Assembly (NCBI GenBank): GCA_036873755.1
Contig: JAVTVY010033815.1
Coordinates: 62,001-126,000, forward strand
Length of the DNA stretch: 64,000 nt
Reading direction: 5' to 3'
DNA from: Hanleya hanleyi
Taxonomy: Eukaryota > Mollusca > Polyplacophora > Lepidopleurida > Hanleyidae
Shown here: positions 1-11,439 of the stretch, in pieces
How positions within the stretch are numbered: the first letter of the stretch is position 1
Layout of the letters: every line of letters begins with the position of its first letter
Notes under the pieces: generated by a model
Databases searched by the model: none
Seen by the model: the letters and a program-made list of their open reading frames with translations, nothing else
Told to the model about the DNA's origin: nothing
Program-made: the position numbers and the translations under genes

Positions 1-313
1 CTCCATTTGGAAACGGATGATATTTGTTGGCCGAAAGCTCCTAGTTTTAATTACAATACAGTACATATACAATCTTATGCCATGAGAATGTCAAATACTA
101 ACAATACTACAATTATTAACTTTTCCATTTGTACCCAAACATAGGCAGGATATGTAATACAAAATACAAGAATACCCTAAGCTCGATTTGCAACAGTTAG
201 GTAAATTTGACTTGACAACTGCTTCAGACAGATAGATGTGAGGATGTCTGGAACTGTTTTTCACATCTGATTACCCGGTACACATCAATCATAACATCTA
301 AGATTAAACCAAC

Positions 314-473
314 CTTGTAGTCTTGAAGATTTGTCCACCAACATTAAGTGTAACCCAGTCAGTCTTCCCTGTAGGCAAGAGTTGATCAGCAGAATGCATT
401 GCTGCCAGATCAGCCTCATCTCCTGACATCATGCCTTGGTCTGTGTCAGGCAGGGAAAGTAACTTCAGAGAGG
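314..473 (-). CDS. KCTD9: KCTD9-like gene, internal exon: linker and start of BTB/T1 domain
   Basis: This is the third recognisable exon of a minus-strand KCTD9 orthologue. The family encodes a substrate adaptor for cullin-3 ubiquitin ligase, with an N-terminal KHA/DUF3354-type domain, a BTB domain and C-terminal pentapeptide repeats. The exon reads about 53 residues: an acidic linker and then DWVTLNVGGQIFKTTR, the signature first strand of KCTD-type BTB domains. The acceptor is TTTCCAG (AG at 474-475) and the donor is AG/GTTGGT (GT begins at 313). The first two bases complete an Ala codon opened by the exon at 6023-6102, and the last two bases open an Arg codon. Length is 160 bp (2+52x3+2). 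The rest of the BTB domain and the pentapeptide repeats must lie beyond the left edge. Orthology rests on motif recall and on agreement with the two upstream exons. Confidence 0.9.
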
Positions 474-1179
474 CTGGAAACAGACAGAATACAGTAAAAT
501 TTACTGGCTCATTTTCCATTCAGATCTCAACACTAGATTTTACTCAAAAAAAATAAAAAAATATTGCATTAAAATAGACTCTTCAAAACTATATTCAAAT
601 AAGCAAAACTCAAAAAAAATTGGAACTGTAGAAATTGAATTTAACACAGAAAAAAAGTTCACTGTCGGGCATTTTCAATTAACAGATCCATCACAAGTCA
701 CATATGGTCTGAATTTCAACTAGAGCCTTAGGCACTGAAACGGGGCTATTTAAATGTAAAATAGGCTGTTGGAATAATTCCACTAACTCTTTGATGTTCC
801 ATCTCAAGGCGAAGAGCCATACTTGTAGTCTCACACATTCCTCTCAACAAGGATCTCTAGTGCATTAGTGTAATTGTACACGTATATATATATTTTTTTA
901 AAAAACCGCTGGGACAGACATTTATTATGAAACCAACCTGATGAAATGATAAAATAACGTCTTCACTGCATGTTTAATACCAATATTTGTAAAAATTTCA
1001 CTTTTTTCAGATAATCGAAAGCATATCCTTCAGCAGTAAATAACAATACGAAGCTGCGCATCTGAAAACCCCTCGTCTCGGTACATTCATAATGTATTCA
1101 ATTTGAACCAAGATGTCAGGAACACCAAGCAGTCAAGTCACAAATATAAAGATTATCAAAAATTTTGCAATTCAGAATG
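474..1179. other. KCTD9 intron, no recognised feature
   Basis: AT-rich intronic sequence between the 314-473 exon and the first tandem array. I see no coding signal, RNA gene or clear repeat. Bases 1-313 are likewise intron of the same gene. Confidence 0.5.
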
Positions 1180-2258
1180 ATCCCCAAGGTTTCCGTCCAA
1201 TCAGAGAAACCGGTTTTCATTACATAAGTTTCTTGATGCATCAATGATGTATACCAAATTTTACATCGAGCATTTAAACAGTATCAGAGATAGAGATCAT
1301 TAATGATTTAGCATAAATTAAAGATGGCCGCTCATCCTTCCCGCCACTCAGAGGAACTGATGTGGTTATTAATTGAAATTCTCTTGATACATTGATGCTG
1401 TATACCAAGTTTTGCATAGAACACTGAAATGGTATCTCAGATATACATCATTAAAGATTTTGCATAAATTAAAGATGGCCACCAAGGTTTCTGCCCAATC
1501 AGAGAAACCAGAACTGTCATTTGTCGTGAGTATGCATCGATGATGTATACCAAATTTTACTTCGAGCACTTGAACGGTATCAGAAAACGAGATCATTAAT
1601 GATTTTGCATAAATTAAAGATGGCCACCCATCCTTCTCTCCACTCAGAGGAACTGATGTGGTTATTCATTGCAAGTCTCTTGATACATCGATGCTGTATA
1701 CCAAGTTTGGTATAGAACACTTAAATGATATCAAAGATATATATCATTAAAGTTTTTGCATAAATTAAAGATGGCCACCAAGGTTTTCAGTCATCAGGTC
1801 CCGATTTAAAGTATCTGTATGCACCGATGATGAATACCAACTTTCATATAAAACAATTGAATGGTAACAGAGATATGTATCATTTATCGATTTTGCATAA
1901 ATTAAAGATGGCCTCCAGGATTTCCAGCTAATCAGAAAAGCCGGTTAGGTAATTCATTGAAAGTTGCTTAATGTATCTATGATGTATACTAACTTTCGTA
2001 TTGAACAGTTGAATGGTTTCCGAGATATGGATCATTATCCATTTTGCATAAAATTAAAGATGGCCGCCAAGGTTTCCACCCAATCAGGTCCCAATTCAAT
2101 AGGCTTCTGGTCATTGACTAGGTAAATAAGCATACCAAATTTGGAATTCTTCAGTGGAACCGTTGTCCGTCTATCTCGCTCACGTACGGACGTACGAACA
2201 GACGGACGTTCAAGACGACAATACCCCATGGCCAAACTTGGCCGAGGGGTAAAAATGA
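1180..2258 (+). repeat. Helentron/pearl-like element: tandem core of about 145 bp plus hairpin tail
   Basis: Six to seven diverged monomers of about 137-152 bp. AAGATGGCC recurs at about 1321, 1472, 1618, 1768, 1905 and 2057, and a phrase like TGATGTATACCAAATTTT recurs once per unit. The core is followed at about 2180-2220 by a GGACG-rich stretch, then the hairpin ATGGCCAAACTTGGCCGA inside CCCC/GGGG, ending GGTAAAAA at about 2256. This order is that of the non-autonomous Helentron-like 'pearl' elements described from molluscs. The open reading frames over it on either strand are accidental. Confidence 0.7.
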
Positions 2259-3160
2259 GTATTGAGATACAATGTAAAATCCTCATGGTTAGATGGACTG
2301 AAGCTATGCTGGGATGCATCCTCTCATGGCCTCATATTGTTTCATGTACCTCCTCCCTAGTATATTACAGTTCTATTTGGTTATCTCCCCTGTCACCTTA
2401 CAGCTTCAAAACTGATATGCAGAGCTCTTTCTGTAGATCAGGGGAAAATGCTTGCAACATTTCATGAATATTTCAGAAGTAGAATGAAAAGAAAACATTT
2501 CTGAATACAGGGAAATTATTACGTAAATGATTTGACCACCACTGGATTTTAGAAACTTACTATAAAAAGATAATGGAGAGGGTCTTGAGGGGTGAGCTTA
2601 AATGGCGAAAATTCCAAACTGTAACTCAACACACATATTTCATGAAAATGTAAATGAATACAGGCAAAGTGAAATATCCCATTGTTTTCTACAATGAATT
2701 ACACTTATACTGGTATTATTTAATACTAAATTACTGCCCAAACACGCTTTCTAATTAAAATGAGTTAGTCTCACAAAATCACTCAACATGCGCCTCTCAA
2801 AATCTGTGGTTTAGCAGACGACATATTTTGAGCACGAAAGTAGTGCCACTGGAAAATGAACTAAAACACGCATAAAATTAGATAAATGGAAATGTAACTT
2901 AAACATATCAGACCTGCAACTATAAGCGAACATTAAAAACACAGAAACCTGGACATTCTAAAGAAGGAAGTTTCAGACCTCTTTCTTGTCGTGTAAGAAC
3001 TCTATCTTTTGCTGTGTTAGCAAGACACAGAGCTGCAGCTCAATTTTTCCTGACTACAGAACAGGACCATTAGTCCCTACGGGCCTACATAGCCCCGTGA
3101 AAATATGTAAGTAAAAAAAAATATATGTAATTAGAATTCAGCTTTGAAGAACTAGATAAG
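2259..3160. other. KCTD9 intron, no recognised feature
   Basis: AT-rich intronic sequence without a recognisable gene or repeat by eye. Confidence 0.5.
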
Positions 3161-3330
3161 GGTTGGTTGGTTGTCTGAAGTTTAACGTCGCACCTAACCT
3201 TATTGGTCACACGGAGACGATGACCCAAACAAACATACCCTAGCAAAACCCTAACCATAACAACAAGAGCCCAAGGTCTTGAGTTAAGAAATGGCTATAA
3301 AGTTCATAAAGGACCCCTCTCCCCATTAAA
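3161..3330 (+). mobile_element. SINE/MITE-like fragment with TTTAACGTCGC start
   Basis: Starts with GGTTGGTTGGTTG and then AGTTTAACGTCGCACC, followed by an 'ACACGGAGACGATGACC' type body. Short elements with a GT-rich start and TTTAACG(T/C)CGC followed by a 'TGGTGACGG'-like segment are very abundant in mollusc genomes. The copy at 60772-60990 shares the TTTAACGTCG core. The boundaries are uncertain. Confidence 0.45.
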
Positions 3331-3482
3331 TTAGTAAATGTATGGGTTTTATTTCAGAACAGTTTAACTGAAATTAGCTGTTTCTTACATGTATCAAACA
3401 TGGGAGACAACTCCACAGGGCAAATGCCATATACATGTAGGCGAGACAACTCTGAATATTCCAACCTAACACATATAGGCAG

Positions 3483-4873
3483 CTAAACTTGATTCAGTTT
3501 TGGGGGACTGTGACCCTGACCTTTCACAAATTGATCTCTCTTTGCCATGCGAGTAAAGTATACCCAAAGTTTGATACCAATCCATACCTTGAAACTAGAG
3601 ATATCGCATGGACAACAAATATTAATGGATGAATGGACAGAACGCAACATCGCATTATACGACCTCATCTTCGACAGGAATATGAAAATAGGACTTTTAT
3701 TGATTTCTTGATTTTGGGGTCACAGTGACCTTGACCTTTGACCCACATTTTGGTATGTAACACTCCATGTCCCTCTAATGTATCTAGTGGCACGAAAAAG
3801 GTTATTTTTAATGATTTCCTGATTTTGGTGTCACAGTGACCTTGACCTTTGACCTTGACCTAAATTTTGGTGCGCAACACATCGTCTTCCCTCAATGTAT
3901 CAATGCATGGGCACAAAAAATCATGATTTGTAACGATTTCATAATTTTGGGGTTCACAGTGACCTTGACCTCCGGCCCTCACCTGCATTTGGGTACGTGA
4001 CATCATGTTCCCCTAATGTATCTACTGACACAAAAAAAAGAGTAATTTTAAAAGATTTGTTGATTCTGGGGTCACAGTTATATTGACTATTGGCCTAATT
4101 TTGGTATATGACAAATTGTCTCCCCTTAATAAATCATGATTTTTAACAATTTCATGATTTTGGAGTCACAGTCACAGTGACCTTTGACCTTGACCTACAT
4201 TTTGGTATGTGATACATCATGTCCCCCTAATGTATTTACTGACATAAAAAAAGTTATTTTTAATAATTTCCTGATTTTCGGGTCACAGTGACCTTTGACC
4301 TTCGACCTTGACATATGCGACACTTCATTTCCCCCTATTGAATCCACTCACAAAAATTTTTAGTTTTTTAATGATTTCCTGATTTTTCTGCCACACTGAC
4401 TGTTGACCTTGACCTACAATTGGTGTGCAACACATCGTCCCCCCTAGGGCATCCATTCACCAAAAATTACAAAGTGTAGATAGAAAACTATCAATGATTT
4501 CCTGATTTTAGGCAACATTGACCTTTGACCTCGACCTCAATTTCGGTGCATGACACATCATCTCCACCTAGTGTATCCACTCACAAACAATTGCAAATGT
4601 GGATAGAAAATATTCACAGATATAGACCAGACATTAACACTTCAGTGATTTTCTGTTTTTCAGGCCAGTGACCTTTGACCTCTGACCTCGACCTTCATTT
4701 TGGTACGCGACACATTTGTCTCCCTGTAGGGTTTCCACTCACCAAAAATTGGAACTGTAGATAGAAAACTGTTCAAGATATAGACCGGACACGAGGGACG
4801 GACAGACAGACGGACACACGGACAGAAACTGCCATCACATAATACGTCCACCTTTTTGGCGGGCGTATAAAAA
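3483..4873 (+). repeat. Helentron/pearl-like element: tandem core rich in TGACCT, with hairpin tail
   Basis: About eight to nine diverged monomers of about 110-180 bp. Each contains 'GATTTCCTGATTTTGGGGTCACAGTGACC' in pieces, then TGACCTTTGACCT and TTTTGGTATGTGACACATC. The array ends with a GGACAGACAGACGG simple repeat (4787-4830), then the hairpin CGTCCACC-TTTT-TGGCGGGCG and TATAAAAA (to about 4870). The repeated TGACCT half-sites form several perfect direct repeats with 1-bp spacing, at 3843-3855, 4178-4190, 4289-4301, 4519-4531 and 4669-4681. It lies in a KCTD9 intron. Confidence 0.7.
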
Positions 4874-4879
4874 CCTAAC

Positions 4880-5490
4880 CCAAACTACAAAAAATTTTGA
4901 ATTTCGAAAATTAAGCTCCACAGACACTGGTGATCACAATGGATCATCAGAGAGCCTAATTTGTTTGGCACTTTAATCTACCTCCTGTGATAAGGGTTGG
5001 TCATGTTGTATATGCTTCTAGCCCATCAACAGTGATATGAATTTGGAAAGCCCAGTTTTAATCCCAAAACATATCGCATTAACTAGAATTTGACATTGAA
5101 AAATAGGTCAGAGTTGGTATGAATTCTGAAAGGCAAACTACATGTATAACCCTAAATAAATGTATAAAACATATTGCATTAACAAAGGTCAGTCAACTTG
5201 AATAGGCTTATAATTAATCCCATGATGCATGTGTGCTCTAGTGTACATGTAACTTTGGAGAACCTAGCCATGATCCCTTGTAATATTGCAATAATTCTAA
5301 TCTGGCCCTGATAAAGTAGGTGAAGGTCAGTCAAATTGGCAAGGCTTCTAGTGAATCACTGGTTACATGTGTGGTATGAATCTGCAAAGCCTGGCTATAA
5401 TCCTCCAAGAGATATTTTGTTATAACAAGCAAGATGGATGGACAGAGAGACAGACATGACAGATGGACCAAGCAGACCCAAATTGGCTAA
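4880..5490 (+). repeat. Tandem array with GGACAGAC tail ending TTGGCTAAAAA
   Basis: Three to four diverged units carry a 'GTATGAATTTGGAAAGCC' phrase (about 5030, 5120, 5250 and 5380) and 'ATATTGCATTAACAA'. They are followed by GGATGGACAGAGAGACAGAC and AAATTGGCTAAAAA at about 5478-5492. The order of parts matches the neighbouring Helentron-like arrays but the monomer differs. Confidence 0.55.
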
Positions 5491-5579
5491 AAATCAAGAC
5501 TTCTTCTTACCCATCATAATTCACTTCTATGAACTGTAATTATACATGTACGTCATGTAACATAAACATAACAATTTTC

Positions 5580-5745
5580 AATGATTAACAGATTTGTCGG
5601 TGAGTGATCTTTACATTTGACCTTTTGACCTCAAAATGGGTTCATCTTGACCCCCATGGGCTAGGTATACAACACTTTGGTACCAATCCATGTCATGGAA
5701 CTGGCGATATCGCATTATATGACCTCATCTCATGAGGCGCATACA
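5580..5745 (+). repeat. Single diverged unit of the TGACCT-type array
   Basis: It contains 'TTGACCTTTTGACCTCAAAATGGG', 'GGTATACAACACTTTGGTACCAATCCATG' and 'GATATCGCATTATATGACCTCATC' as pieces. It resembles 3483-3670, so it is a fragment of the same family. Confidence 0.5.
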
Positions 5746-6022
5746 AAAAGTGAATGCATGTGATGCAATGTGTCGAATGACATAATGTATGCTCCCTCAA
5801 CTTACATTTTCACTGCAAAAAGTGTTATGCGAACAGAAATCAAGGATTTCAAGTGTTTCTACTGTCCGGGCCTTGCCTGTTATTTCCTCATGGCAACAGC
5901 CTTACAAATTTTCAGCACTTACAATATATGGTCAATTTCTTAGTTCAACTGAATTTCTTCCCCCCATCTTCTAATATGCAAGTTAACACCCACAATATGG
6001 GGATGATAGTTAAATAACTCAC

Positions 6023-6102
6023 CTGTATAGTCAGCATGGTGATCTGTTCCCTGTCTGCTAATGAAGGCCTCTCCATCAGACACATATAAGACCTCGTCAT
6101 CC
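6023..6102 (-). CDS. KCTD9: KCTD9-like gene, internal exon: end of N-terminal KHA-type domain
   Basis: An 80-bp exon bounded by acceptor TTTGAGCAG and donor ACAG/GTGAGT. After joining to the upstream exon it reads RDDEVLYVSDGEAFI and continues to HADYT, matching the conserved RDDDVLFV..GE.F segment of KCTD9. Phase is exact: the first base completes the split Arg codon and the final G opens the Ala codon of the exon at 314-473. It is too short to show up as an open reading frame, so it was found by splice-site and motif reading. Confidence 0.9.
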
Positions 6103-6817
6103 CTGCTCAAATAAAGGACATCTATATATAAACCAAAATATTTTGCTGAGAACCATGCTAACCTAGCATGTTAACATTACAGACATCATGACAGACAAAC
6201 TGTGCATCAAACAGTATGTACATCTTTATAGCAGGATACTTGCTGCATTCAGCAGATCTATATAGGTTTAGTTCACCGGGCAGAAGTGGACAAAACTTGT
6301 TTGTCCTGTTTGTTGCAGTAAATAATTGATGAACATGCTGTTGTACAGGTCATTTCAGTTCTGAAGGGTTTGGCATGGTTTAGCAAGGCTTTAGCCCAAT
6401 GAGGTGATGTTTGAAGTGCCAGAATGAAATATCACGAACAAAAGATTTTTTCAGTTACATGTAGCTTGAAGTATATTATCTTGTTGTATAGTCTGAGTAG
6501 TTTCCAGGCCCTGGGTCTTGGGGTTTTTGAATAACAGCATCTTAATTTGTGCAAAATGATCTATTTCAAAGAGAAAACAACACCGTTTCCTCCCCAGAAG
6601 GATATGAAGCCAGCCAGAAAACTGTTTCAGTTCTGAACTGGCTTCACATGTCTATTTTCACCTCAAAAATAAATAAATAAATAAATCTTTGTACCGGACA
6701 TATAGATTCAGTCCAATGTATACTCACAAAAATATGGTTTTCCGTGGTTTAGTGTGGCCTTGACCGTGACCTTTTGACTTCAATAGGTTCCTCATTTGCC
6801 ATCAGTGTTTCTGTTAA

Positions 6818-7240
6818 CCCTACCTGGCCTGTTGGGGGGGGGGGGATTCAAAATGGCGGCCATGTGGTATCCGCGAAAGTCGTGCTTTTCAATCTTTTCG
6901 CCTCATTTTTCACATTTTCCTTGCCTAAAAGACCTTGAAAATATTTTATTTATGCAAAACTAATTATTCTATATTTTATTTCATTTTTTTCGAGAGAAAA
7001 ATCGGGAAAACGAAAATTGCAAAAAATCGCCCCCAAAAAGGCAGAAAAAATGGCTTCCGCAAAGATGATGTCACTATGACGTCATCATGGTGACCATCTT
7101 GGATTTTTTTACATTTCCCGATAGAGCTTGAACCCAAGATACTGTGTTGTAAGTTTCAGCGCTCTAGCCTTAGTGGTAGAGAAAATACCGCCCCCCCAAC
7201 CAGGCTGCGATACACCCCAAATCGCCCAGGCCAGGTAGGG
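6818..7240. mobile_element. piggyBac-like MITE with TTAA target duplication
   Basis: TTAA at 6814-6817 is followed by CCCTACCTGGCCTG, and the inverted end CAGGCCAGGTAGGG is followed by TTAA at 7241-7244. TTAA target sites and a CCC-starting terminal repeat are hallmarks of the piggyBac superfamily. The 423-bp body has no transposase and includes a G run at 6833-6844 and a CRE-like TGACGTCA at about 7077-7084. Related copies are at 27352-27733 and, truncated, at 14859 and 15318. Confidence 0.8.
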
Positions 7241-7249
7241 TTAAGGGAA

Positions 7250-7783
7250 AGGGGAAGTGACCTTGACCTCTGACCTGTTTGATCTTGAACAATTGCAGTA
7301 CCTGTGTTTTTGTTTCTGATTGTCACGCAAAAAGATGATATGAATTTCAATGGTTTCCTATTTTTTACCCAATTTTGTGATAGACCTTCGACTTCAGTTT
7401 TGTCTTCAGATACGTCAGTCTTCCCCTCATATGCTCACTAGCAAAAATTGAAATTTTCAAAAATTAAAGCCATGATCATTGACCTACAAGCACTGACCTC
7501 AATGTGATATGCATCAGATGCATAAGCATAACCCATGTAGTTATCCTATCAATTTGTACTTCAGTGATTTCCTGTTTTTTTTAGGCCAGTGACCTTTGAC
7601 CTCTGACCTCGACCTTCATTTTGGTACGCCACACATCGTCTCCCCGTAGGGTATCCACTCACCAAAAATTGGAACTGTAGATAGGAAACTGTCCCAGATA
7701 TAGACCGGACACGAGAACCGGACAGACGGACGGAAACCACCATCACATAATACGTCCGCCTTTTGGCGGGCATATAAAAAGGA
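7250..7783 (+). repeat. Truncated second copy of the TGACCT-type Helentron-like element
   Basis: The segment 7561-7783 repeats the 3' end of 3483-4873. It has a TGACCTTTGACCT site at 7590-7602, the 'ACCAAAAATTGGAACTGTAGATAGGAAACTGT' phrase in pieces, GGACAGACGGACGG, the hairpin GTCCGCC-TTTT-GGCGGGC and ATATAAAAA. It abuts the piggyBac-like MITE on its left. The weaker upstream part (7250-7560) still carries 'GACCTTGACCTCTGACC'. Confidence 0.65.
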
Positions 7784-8941
7784 GAATGAGAAAGTCAGTC
7801 ATAAATGAAAGCTCGTTTGAAAAACGGGCGAAGAGCATTTCCCCAGATAATTTTGTAACACATAATTTGGTACTCACAGGGCTTTAGATCTCTCCAATTT
7901 GGGCACACTCCCTATTAGGGGTGGCAATTTTTTTTTAGGTCGGGACAGTGTGTGGGGCACATACCCCTGAAGGATGAGCAATCAGGAATCATCAGTGGTA
8001 GAAGTACCTCTGAGAAGGGATTTCTTCAATGGGCGAAACCCAGTGTGAGGCAACACCAACTTTATTTTGTGTTTCATGGACCCACCGACATTAAAAAATC
8101 GAAATTTCAAATTGCCACTTTTATATTTCCCATGCAAGTTTGAACATGAAGACTTTGTCAGACCCCCTTTTTATTCCTGATTGTATGAATTAGGCTGTTA
8201 TATTCTATCTGAAACAATGCCAGCAAATAAAAATAAAAAAAAAAAATAAATACCTTCACTATAATTTTTCACTGTAAGTCAGCGAATTGTTATTGTTGTA
8301 AAATGCTAATACTACTTAGGCAATAACGACATTCAATGTTAAATCAGGAACCTTCACTGGCTGTGTGATCTATGACTGTCATGGTACCCATATTTCGACA
8401 GTGATGCAGTACGTCAGAGCTAGGAAATGGAGGGTGTTTCAACAGCTCAGCCGATACAGAATGGTTTTAACTTACTGTTGAAAGCTGAGGCTGTTGGAAC
8501 ACATGCAAAATTCGCTAGATTGTTCTGAAAGACAACTCAATGGGAATATACAATTATGAAAAATGAGAGTTACAACATTTGTAGGTTTCCATCAATTCTG
8601 ATATGGATTGCAAAGAAAATTATACCTATCTTATCTTAAAATGACAGTCCTTATCTAAACTTCATGACATGTAGAAATATTCAATGTAGGTACATACCCA
8701 CTATATCCCCATACTTTATTCATTTGTGTACAGTTTACTTCGTTCTTGCCAAATAAGCAGATTATGTATTCTTTTAAGAGTGTGTATTGTATCACCTGAA
8801 TCACACCACTTGTAGATCGCTGTCAGGTTATCGCTTAACATTTAATAATTTCTGGAAATGACAGCATTTTAATATCTGTCCAACGGGACTGACATATTTT
8901 ACTGCCTTACCTATTCATAAATGTGTATTGGCTAAGATCAC
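7784..8941. other. KCTD9 intron, no recognised feature
   Basis: AT-rich sequence containing A/T homopolymer stretches near 8225-8250. No gene, RNA or clear repeat boundary was seen. Confidence 0.5.
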
Positions 8942-9737
8942 ATGCAGTTAAGCAAAGTAACTCCGAATAAACATAAACACATGGTGACAATCTCAGTATT
9001 TTGGCAAAATTTTATTTGTCATCTTCAGGATGTGACGATGGATGGTTAAAATTCAGCTATCAAATCCAAAACTTAACAGTGGTGTAAAAGCTTCGAAAGA
9101 GCTACAGTTATTCAGGTAGACTACTGTTTATTATTATTTTGGTATTTTTGTTTCTAATTTCAACTTTCATATATATTTCATCAATCACGGTTTGTGTATT
9201 CCTTGTCTTGTTAATCAATAGCCTAATATAGTCTTGTATTTCCCTTCTGTAACTATCCAATTCTCTAGATTTTATTTCCGATTTCAATCCTAGGTACATT
9301 TCTTACGTTTCTCTAATCAACTTTTTTTTTCTACTCTCTGTTTCAGTTGTTTATTCCCTTAATTGACATTTCTGCTTCCACTATACACACTCCCACACCT
9401 CAATAAATCACCACTGGTCACTATTAATCCTTATAACTATTGCCATTTCAATTGTGTATTGCCAGGCCTATGTGGTGTGTGTATTCCTTGTCATGCCTAT
9501 GTGCCACTCATGTTTATCTTGTTATGTTCACATATTATCCGATTGGCTATTGCCCTCTAATTTTGTGTATCGAACCATTTCAGTCTTTGTTACATGTAGT
9601 TGTTTCTGTATATAAGAGCCTGTATCTGCTGTTATATCATATCCTGAAGATGACAAATCAAATTTTGTCGAATATTGAGTCTGTCACCATGTGTTTATTA
9701 AGTTTATTCACAGTTACTTTGCTTCTGCATTATGCCA
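8942..9737. mobile_element. Element with terminal inverted repeats of about 85-95 bp
   Basis: The left end (about 8942-9035) and right end (about 9630-9737) are inverted copies. AAGCAAAGTAACT, then GAATAAAC, ACACATGGTGACA and TTTGTCATCTTCAGGAT appear in the same order when the right end is reverse-complemented. The roughly 600-bp interior is AT-rich with only short open frames. Superfamily is undetermined because I could not define a target duplication. Confidence 0.65.
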
Positions 9738-10198
9738 AGCTTATCAGTGGATCAACACGACTAAGATCACATTATGCCTTGTATATACTGTGCGTATGGA
9801 GCTGTTTGTAACTTCGTTCACTGCTGGAGATGCTAGAACTAGTAGCGAAATATATGGAATGAAATTGTCATCCCTACCCAGAGTTGCTTTTCTTCTCTAT
9901 TATTGGAAAATCATCAGTGGTTCCAATGGATTACTTCATTTAGATATACATGTAAAAATTTCTCAGGTGGGATGTGCCATATAGCAGGTATGTAGAAGTT
10001 CCACTTCAAAAAAGTTTCTTCTTTTTCAGTTCAAAAAATGTGCAATTTCAATCTCGAGTTTCAAATAAATTCTGGGGACCTCCACATAAAACCAAAAATT
10101 GAGCATTAACTGATTGATAATTTGTGATTTTATTCAAACTAAAGTCATGAGAATTTCATATATTTAAAAAAAATGGTCATTTGGCATGTGAATTATAA
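9738..10198. other. KCTD9 intron, no recognised feature
   Basis: No gene or repeat boundary recognised. Confidence 0.4.
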
Positions 10199-11285
10199 CA
10201 GTGGGGATGTTACATTCATGTTCAGCAAAACAGAATTACTTTTCCCTGATTAAGAAGCAAATTTCCATTTTTGTGAAAACAAAATCTTATTTGGAGACAC
10301 ATTTTTGCGTCTCCATGATTCGCCAACACCACCAAAATCTCGTCAGTCCTTTGCCTATCTTGCAAGATCATTATACCCAAATTTCATCGAAATCAAACAC
10401 GTTGTTTAGAACGGAAGTTTTGACATTAAGTCAGATAATTGAGATTTTTCATTTAAATGGCAATTTGGTTCGCACCGACAGGGAATTATCATGTCGGCAA
10501 TCCTATATTTATGCTTGGCAACCTAGAATAGAACAGTGGGGATGTTACATTCATGTTCAGCAAAACAGAATTACTTTTCCCTGATTAAGAAGCAAATTTC
10601 CATTTTTGTGAAAACAAAATCTTATTTGGAGACACATTTTTGCATCTCCATGATTCGCCAACACCACCAAAATCTTGTCAGTCCTTTGCCTATCTTGCAA
10701 GATCATTATACCCAAATTTCATCGAAATCAAACACGTTGTTTAGAACGGAAGTTTTGACATTAAGTCAGATAATTGAGATTTTTCATTTAAATGGCAATT
10801 TGGTTCGCACCGACAGGGAATTATCATGTCGGCAATCCTATATTTATGCTTGGCAACCTAGAATAGAACAGTTTTTAAATATTTCTCCAAGCGAACTGGT
10901 AAATTATCATTTCACAAAAAACCTTTTTTTTTTTTAGACGCAAAAAACTTGCCTTTATAGTTATGCCAGCTACACCAAAACCTTTTCAGCACATTGCCTA
11001 TCCTTCAAGACTATTGTAATAAAATTTCAAAGAAATCAGACCAGCCGTTCAGACGAAATCGACAGAGAAAGGTTTATCAATGCTCTGACTACAACGCCAC
11101 CTAGTGGTGAGCAGCAGGTATCGAAACACAAGCAGACAAATTTCCCAGGCCTAAGGAGATAGCACACCAAGTCTGACTTGAAAATATTCAACGGTTTCAG
11201 AGATATTCACGTTTAAAGTCGCGGCGGCGGCGGATCCGTTTCTCATGAAAACATAAGAGCATCCACTTTGTGGAAATGCTCTAAA
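10199..11285 (+). repeat. 335-bp tandem duplication with Helentron-like hairpin end
   Basis: Two nearly identical units start at about 10199 and 10534 (period 335 bp), beginning 'CAGTGGGGATGTTACATTC'. A third, strongly diverged unit follows (10869-11200). The array ends with a CGGCGGCGGCGG simple repeat and a hairpin, AGAGCATCCAC-TTT-GTGGAAATGCTCT, then AAATA at about 11285. The same order of tandem core, simple repeat, hairpin and TAAA is seen in the other arrays. The two similar 127- and 133-residue reading frames come from this duplication and show no protein-like features. Confidence 0.75.
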
Positions 11286-11317
11286 TACTCGTAGAAAGCA
11301 TCAATTAGCCAGCAAAC

Positions 11318-11439
11318 CTGATGAGAGAGACATCATCAACAAGTCCTCCTTGACTGGTATAGAGACAGGTGGCTGATAGTCCAAATTTCTTACTGGCCCC
11401 CTGCAGCACTTCTTCCAAACTGTCCTCCACAGCTAGCAC
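11318..11439 (-). CDS. KCTD9: KCTD9-like gene, second coding exon: N-terminal KHA-type domain
   Basis: A 122-bp exon (40 codons plus 2 bases) with acceptor GCAG at 11440-11443 and donor CAG/GTTTGC. It begins in phase 0 with VLAVEDSLEEVL and ends with GGLVDDVSLI plus two bases of an Arg codon. This matches the KCTD9 N-terminal segment that follows the conserved first-exon peptide. The first coding exon (Met-Arg-x-Val-Thr type, expected to end in phase 0) was searched for on the minus strand up to 30 kb without a convincing match. It is either diverged, in a long first intron, or outside the window. Confidence 0.9.

Noticed and set aside
10201..10937. Two similar proteins of 127 and 133 residues, as a possible gene duplication
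   Set aside because: They come from a 335-bp tandem DNA duplication and show no domain or codon-level conservation.
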